Assembly (NCBI GenBank): GCA_024278035.1
Contig: JAJRUA010000188.1
Location: forward strand, 1 to 16,481
From: Planctomycetota bacterium
Lineage (GTDB): Bacteria; Planctomycetota; Planctomycetia; Pirellulales; Lacipirellulaceae
Reading direction: 5' to 3'
DNA: 16,481 nucleotides
The notes under the pieces were generated by a model. That model was given only the letters and a program-made list of their open reading frames with translations, was not told the DNA's origin and ran no database searches. Below are positions 14,420 to 16,481 of this stretch, piece by piece (the first letter of the stretch is position 1; each line of letters begins with the position of its first letter). Both the position numbers and the translations under genes were made by a program.

Positions 14420-14925
14420 ACCGAATTCAGGTTAGTAGGTTCCTGTAATTCGAACATTTGTTCGGAGCGAGTTCGCTGCTCCGGCTTAAACACCTTGGTC
14501 TAGCCCGCCGAACGCTTGAGTAGTATGACGATTCACAACCTCGGTGTTTACAACCGAGGTGGGATAGAGGCTAGGTCATTCGATCGGTCTTGGGCATGTG
14601 AGGCATCCGGCGAACTGACTAATGTTACGCCCTCATTGGTCAGCAAGACGCTTGGTGAAATCCTGGATGTCATCACTTCGACTGCACGTCCCGAGTGGGT
14701 CATCAAAAGTCTCACGAATCAAATTGATTCTGCGTCGGCGTACTGGATCGACCCGAGTTTGGCGTGGGCCTGAAACGACGCAAAAGTGTCGATCTGATGC
14801 GAGTCCGATCTCCAGACAGGATTATGGATAGAGACTCTACTCCTCGATGCTATCCATCAGCTCCACAGATTCCAGTCATCGGAACTTCGCAAAATGTTTT
14901 AAGCAAAGGGGGTGGTCATCATTTG
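14420..14925. other. 506-bp stretch without a supported gene
   Basis: It holds an 8-bp perfect hairpin ACCTCGGT/ACCGAGGT (14538-14545 and 14553-14560) and a smaller one at CGAACATTTGTTCG. The 10-mer CGGCTTAAAC occurs at 14412-14421 and again at 14482-14491. A plus-strand frame at 14516-14773 starts with TTG, lacks a ribosome-binding site and has no recognisable motif. The left part is probably IS982 tail; the rest is unassigned. Confidence 0.4.
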
Positions 14926-16284
14926 TTAGCATGCCCTGAAGCGGACCTTCGGCAACAATCCTAGCGCAACGAACGCTGCTAAGAGCAGGGTGCTTGGCTC
15001 CGGCACAGGCACGCTGGTGACGAGCAAAATCACTTCGTTCGGTTCGTAACGGACGAACCACTCGTCGTCGCCGGTCAGAGCCGGAAGGTCGTAGACATCA
15101 AAGGTTCCCGACACGCCACCGGCTGCGGTCACAATGAGAAATTCGTCACCCGAGGTGGGCATGAAGCCATCGAGTAGATTGACTTCCAGAGTTCCCGCCA
15201 GATCAGCAAGGTCGGCGACCCTTAGCAGGTCGAGATCGAAACCTGGCGAGCCACCGTTGCTTGCTAAATCTAGGACGAGTGTGCCGGTATCATAGTTTTC
15301 AAAGGCGAGCACCTCGACTAATGCCGAGTTTGGATCCAGCATGAATCGGCCTAAATTTTCGACCGTTACATCAAGCGAGGCTCCGTTTTCGGCAGTCAAT
15401 ACCGAGCCAGACATGTTGATGAGGCTGCTGTCGCCATCGAATGTGGTGCCTGATTCGATTGATGCGTTTCCTTGAAGGTACAAGTCGGCGAACAGCGAGT
15501 TGGTGCCTGTCGAACTGAAAACCGCGTTGTCCGAGACAATCACCGCATCGTCCAACACGCCGAGGCTGACGATCATCTGACCTGCTTGAATCAAATCGGC
15601 CCGGTACTCTCCGCCGCCGGTGATGGCGACGGTACCCCGGTTGTACAGGCCTCCTGTATTCATCAGATACTCGTTTCCGAATCCGATGTTCAGCGTGCCA
15701 TCAAAGACGAAATTTCCTTGAAACCCATCGACCCGCAGATCGCCATCGACGGCCACCAATACCCCATCTTCATCGGTCCCGTCCAAATCGAATCCGTAGT
15801 TGATAACGCCATTCTCGAGCGCGTCGATTCCATCAGCGGGAAGGATTCCAACAAGTCCGCCCGTTTCGCCTTGATCCGGGCCGATGGTGAGCAATCCTCC
15901 GCCGAAGGATCGCAACGTTCCCTGGTTATCGAGCCTCGCAGGCGAGACTTTGCCGCTCCCTTGGATCAAACCGGTGTTGAGGACTCCCGACCCTTCGAGC
16001 GTCGCTTGCTCTAGCCGGATCACGCCGTCATTGAACCAAGCGGCAGACGTATTGACAACCAATTCGCCACCATTGCCAACATTCGTCTCGCCATCGTATC
16101 TGCCGCCGGTGAAGCCTGCAAAGGTATCGATGGCGTTAGCGTTGATCGTAAAGGTTGCTCCCGGTTCAATCGTCGTGATTGTGTTCCCCCCCTGCCCGTC
16201 CCAATTAAAAATGCCTGAGAAGGTGTTTTGAAATTGCGTAAATGGTGAAAAATAGCTACGACTCCAACCTTTGACACAACTCAT
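14926..16284 (-). pseudogene. PEP-CTERM surface protein, 5' end displaced by an insertion sequence
   Basis: 452-codon frame encoding the C-terminal part of a large exported protein. Low-complexity, Gly/Asn/Asp-rich beta-strand repeats fill residues 20-400 (GNGGELVVNTSAAWFNDGVI is typical), as in parallel beta-helix or autotransporter-like passengers of planctomycetes. The end is a textbook PEP-CTERM sorting tail: VPVPEPSTLLLAAFVALGLL followed by PKVRFRAC (residues 425-452), which an exosortase would process. There is no signal peptide. The first 19 or so residues (MSCVKGWSRSYFSPFTQFQ) are read backwards from the leader of the IS5-type element at the right edge, so the true N-terminus should lie beyond that element. 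As it stands the protein could not be exported. If the insertion is real, the gene is broken; the outer half lies outside the window. Confidence 0.75.
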
Positions 16285-16301
16285 TGGAAGGAGCCATAGC
16301 C

Positions 16302-16481
16302 ATGAAGATCAGGATGCAGTATGCCAGCGATTTGACGAATCGACAATGGCAAGTGATCCGACAACTGTTGCCACAACGATCGCGTCGGGGGCGTCGACCG
16401 ATTGATCGACGGAGAATTGTCAATGCGGTTTTGTATGTCGTGCGTACCGGCTGCCAATGGAGAATGCTGCCCAAGGACTTC
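16302..16481 (+). CDS. IS5-family transposase, N-terminal part (runs off the window)
   Basis: The first 60 codons of a transposase, open to the window edge. The N-terminal domain of IS5-type elements (DUF4096-like) is clear: YASDLTNRQWQVIRQLLP, then RRRIVNAVLYVVRTGCQWRM and LPKDF. The start is ATG 16302 with a strong GAAGGAG site at 16286-16292; a second ATG at 16314 is possible. No stop or frameshift is seen, so the element may be intact and recent, unlike the others in the window. Its left end should lie between about 16222 and 16260, just inside the PEP-CTERM frame. The DDE domain lies beyond the window. Confidence 0.85.
   Translation, partial: MKIRMQYASDLTNRQWQVIRQLLPQRSRRGRRPIDRRRIVNAVLYVVRTGCQWRMLPKDF

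Noticed and set aside
14516..14773. Plus-strand 85-codon open frame
   Set aside because: TTG start, no ribosome-binding site, no recognisable motif, and it lies in transposon-flanking debris.
15472..16014. Plus-strand 180-codon frame opposite the PEP-CTERM gene
   Set aside because: Shadow of the repetitive beta-strand gene; the opposite frame has the PEP-CTERM tail and coherent repeats.
1..16481. CRISPR array, tRNA or rRNA genes
   Set aside because: No regularly spaced repeats of CRISPR type, no tRNA cloverleaf with TTC arm, and no rRNA-like sequence was found on reading both strands.

Overview
The window reads as accessory-rich chromosome of a planctomycete, most likely of the Pirellulales. 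This is an inference from gene content and repeats: an iduronate-2-sulfatase-like sulfatase, a PEP-CTERM surface protein, TPR proteins (one a lipoprotein), a Cys-rich secreted protein, a small HRRRF-type conserved protein, and a palindromic GACAGGCTTCC repeat of a kind I associate with planctomycete genomes. No rRNA, tRNA or universally conserved housekeeping gene is visible, so the placement is not certain.

Layout. Positions 1-1760 are a graveyard of insertion sequences: an ISAs1-type transposase cut off after its second catalytic Asp abuts an ISKra4-type transposase that is frameshifted at a T7 run and has lost its C-terminus. Next come a TPR lipoprotein gene (1978-2898, +), a nested-hairpin repeat, a 79-residue conserved protein gene (3135-3374, +) and a secreted sulfatase gene (3629-5068, +). 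Facing them is a minus-strand cluster: a tandem-duplicated ABC-2-type permease (9217-7436), then two DUF21/CBS (CNNM/CorC-like) membrane proteins (7338-6073 and 6076-5111) that overlap by ATGA. A 116-bp perfect-ended palindrome (MITE-like) sits directly upstream of the permease start. A secreted TPR protein follows on the plus strand (9699-11093).

The gap at 11094-11525 is the most unusual part. The minus strand there can form a run of hairpins ending in a 13-bp stem followed by six T, which looks like a structured non-coding RNA or a long structured 3' UTR of the Cys-rich secreted protein gene (12221-11526, -). That gene is divergent from a seven-helix membrane protein of unknown function (12420-13301, +).

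The right part, 13302-16481, is again mobile and decayed: a possible 165-bp terminal-inverted-repeat element, a chimeric and inactivated IS982-type transposase, about 500 bp without a gene, then the C-terminal part of a PEP-CTERM surface protein (minus strand) whose 5' end meets an apparently intact IS5-family transposase that runs off the window.

How they work together: the sulfatase, TPR lipoprotein, Cys-rich protein and PEP-CTERM protein are all exported and fit the polysaccharide-degrading, surface-elaborate planctomycete lifestyle. The permease/CNNM cluster is a membrane-transport unit without its ATPase. I see no defence system, CRISPR array or biosynthetic cluster.
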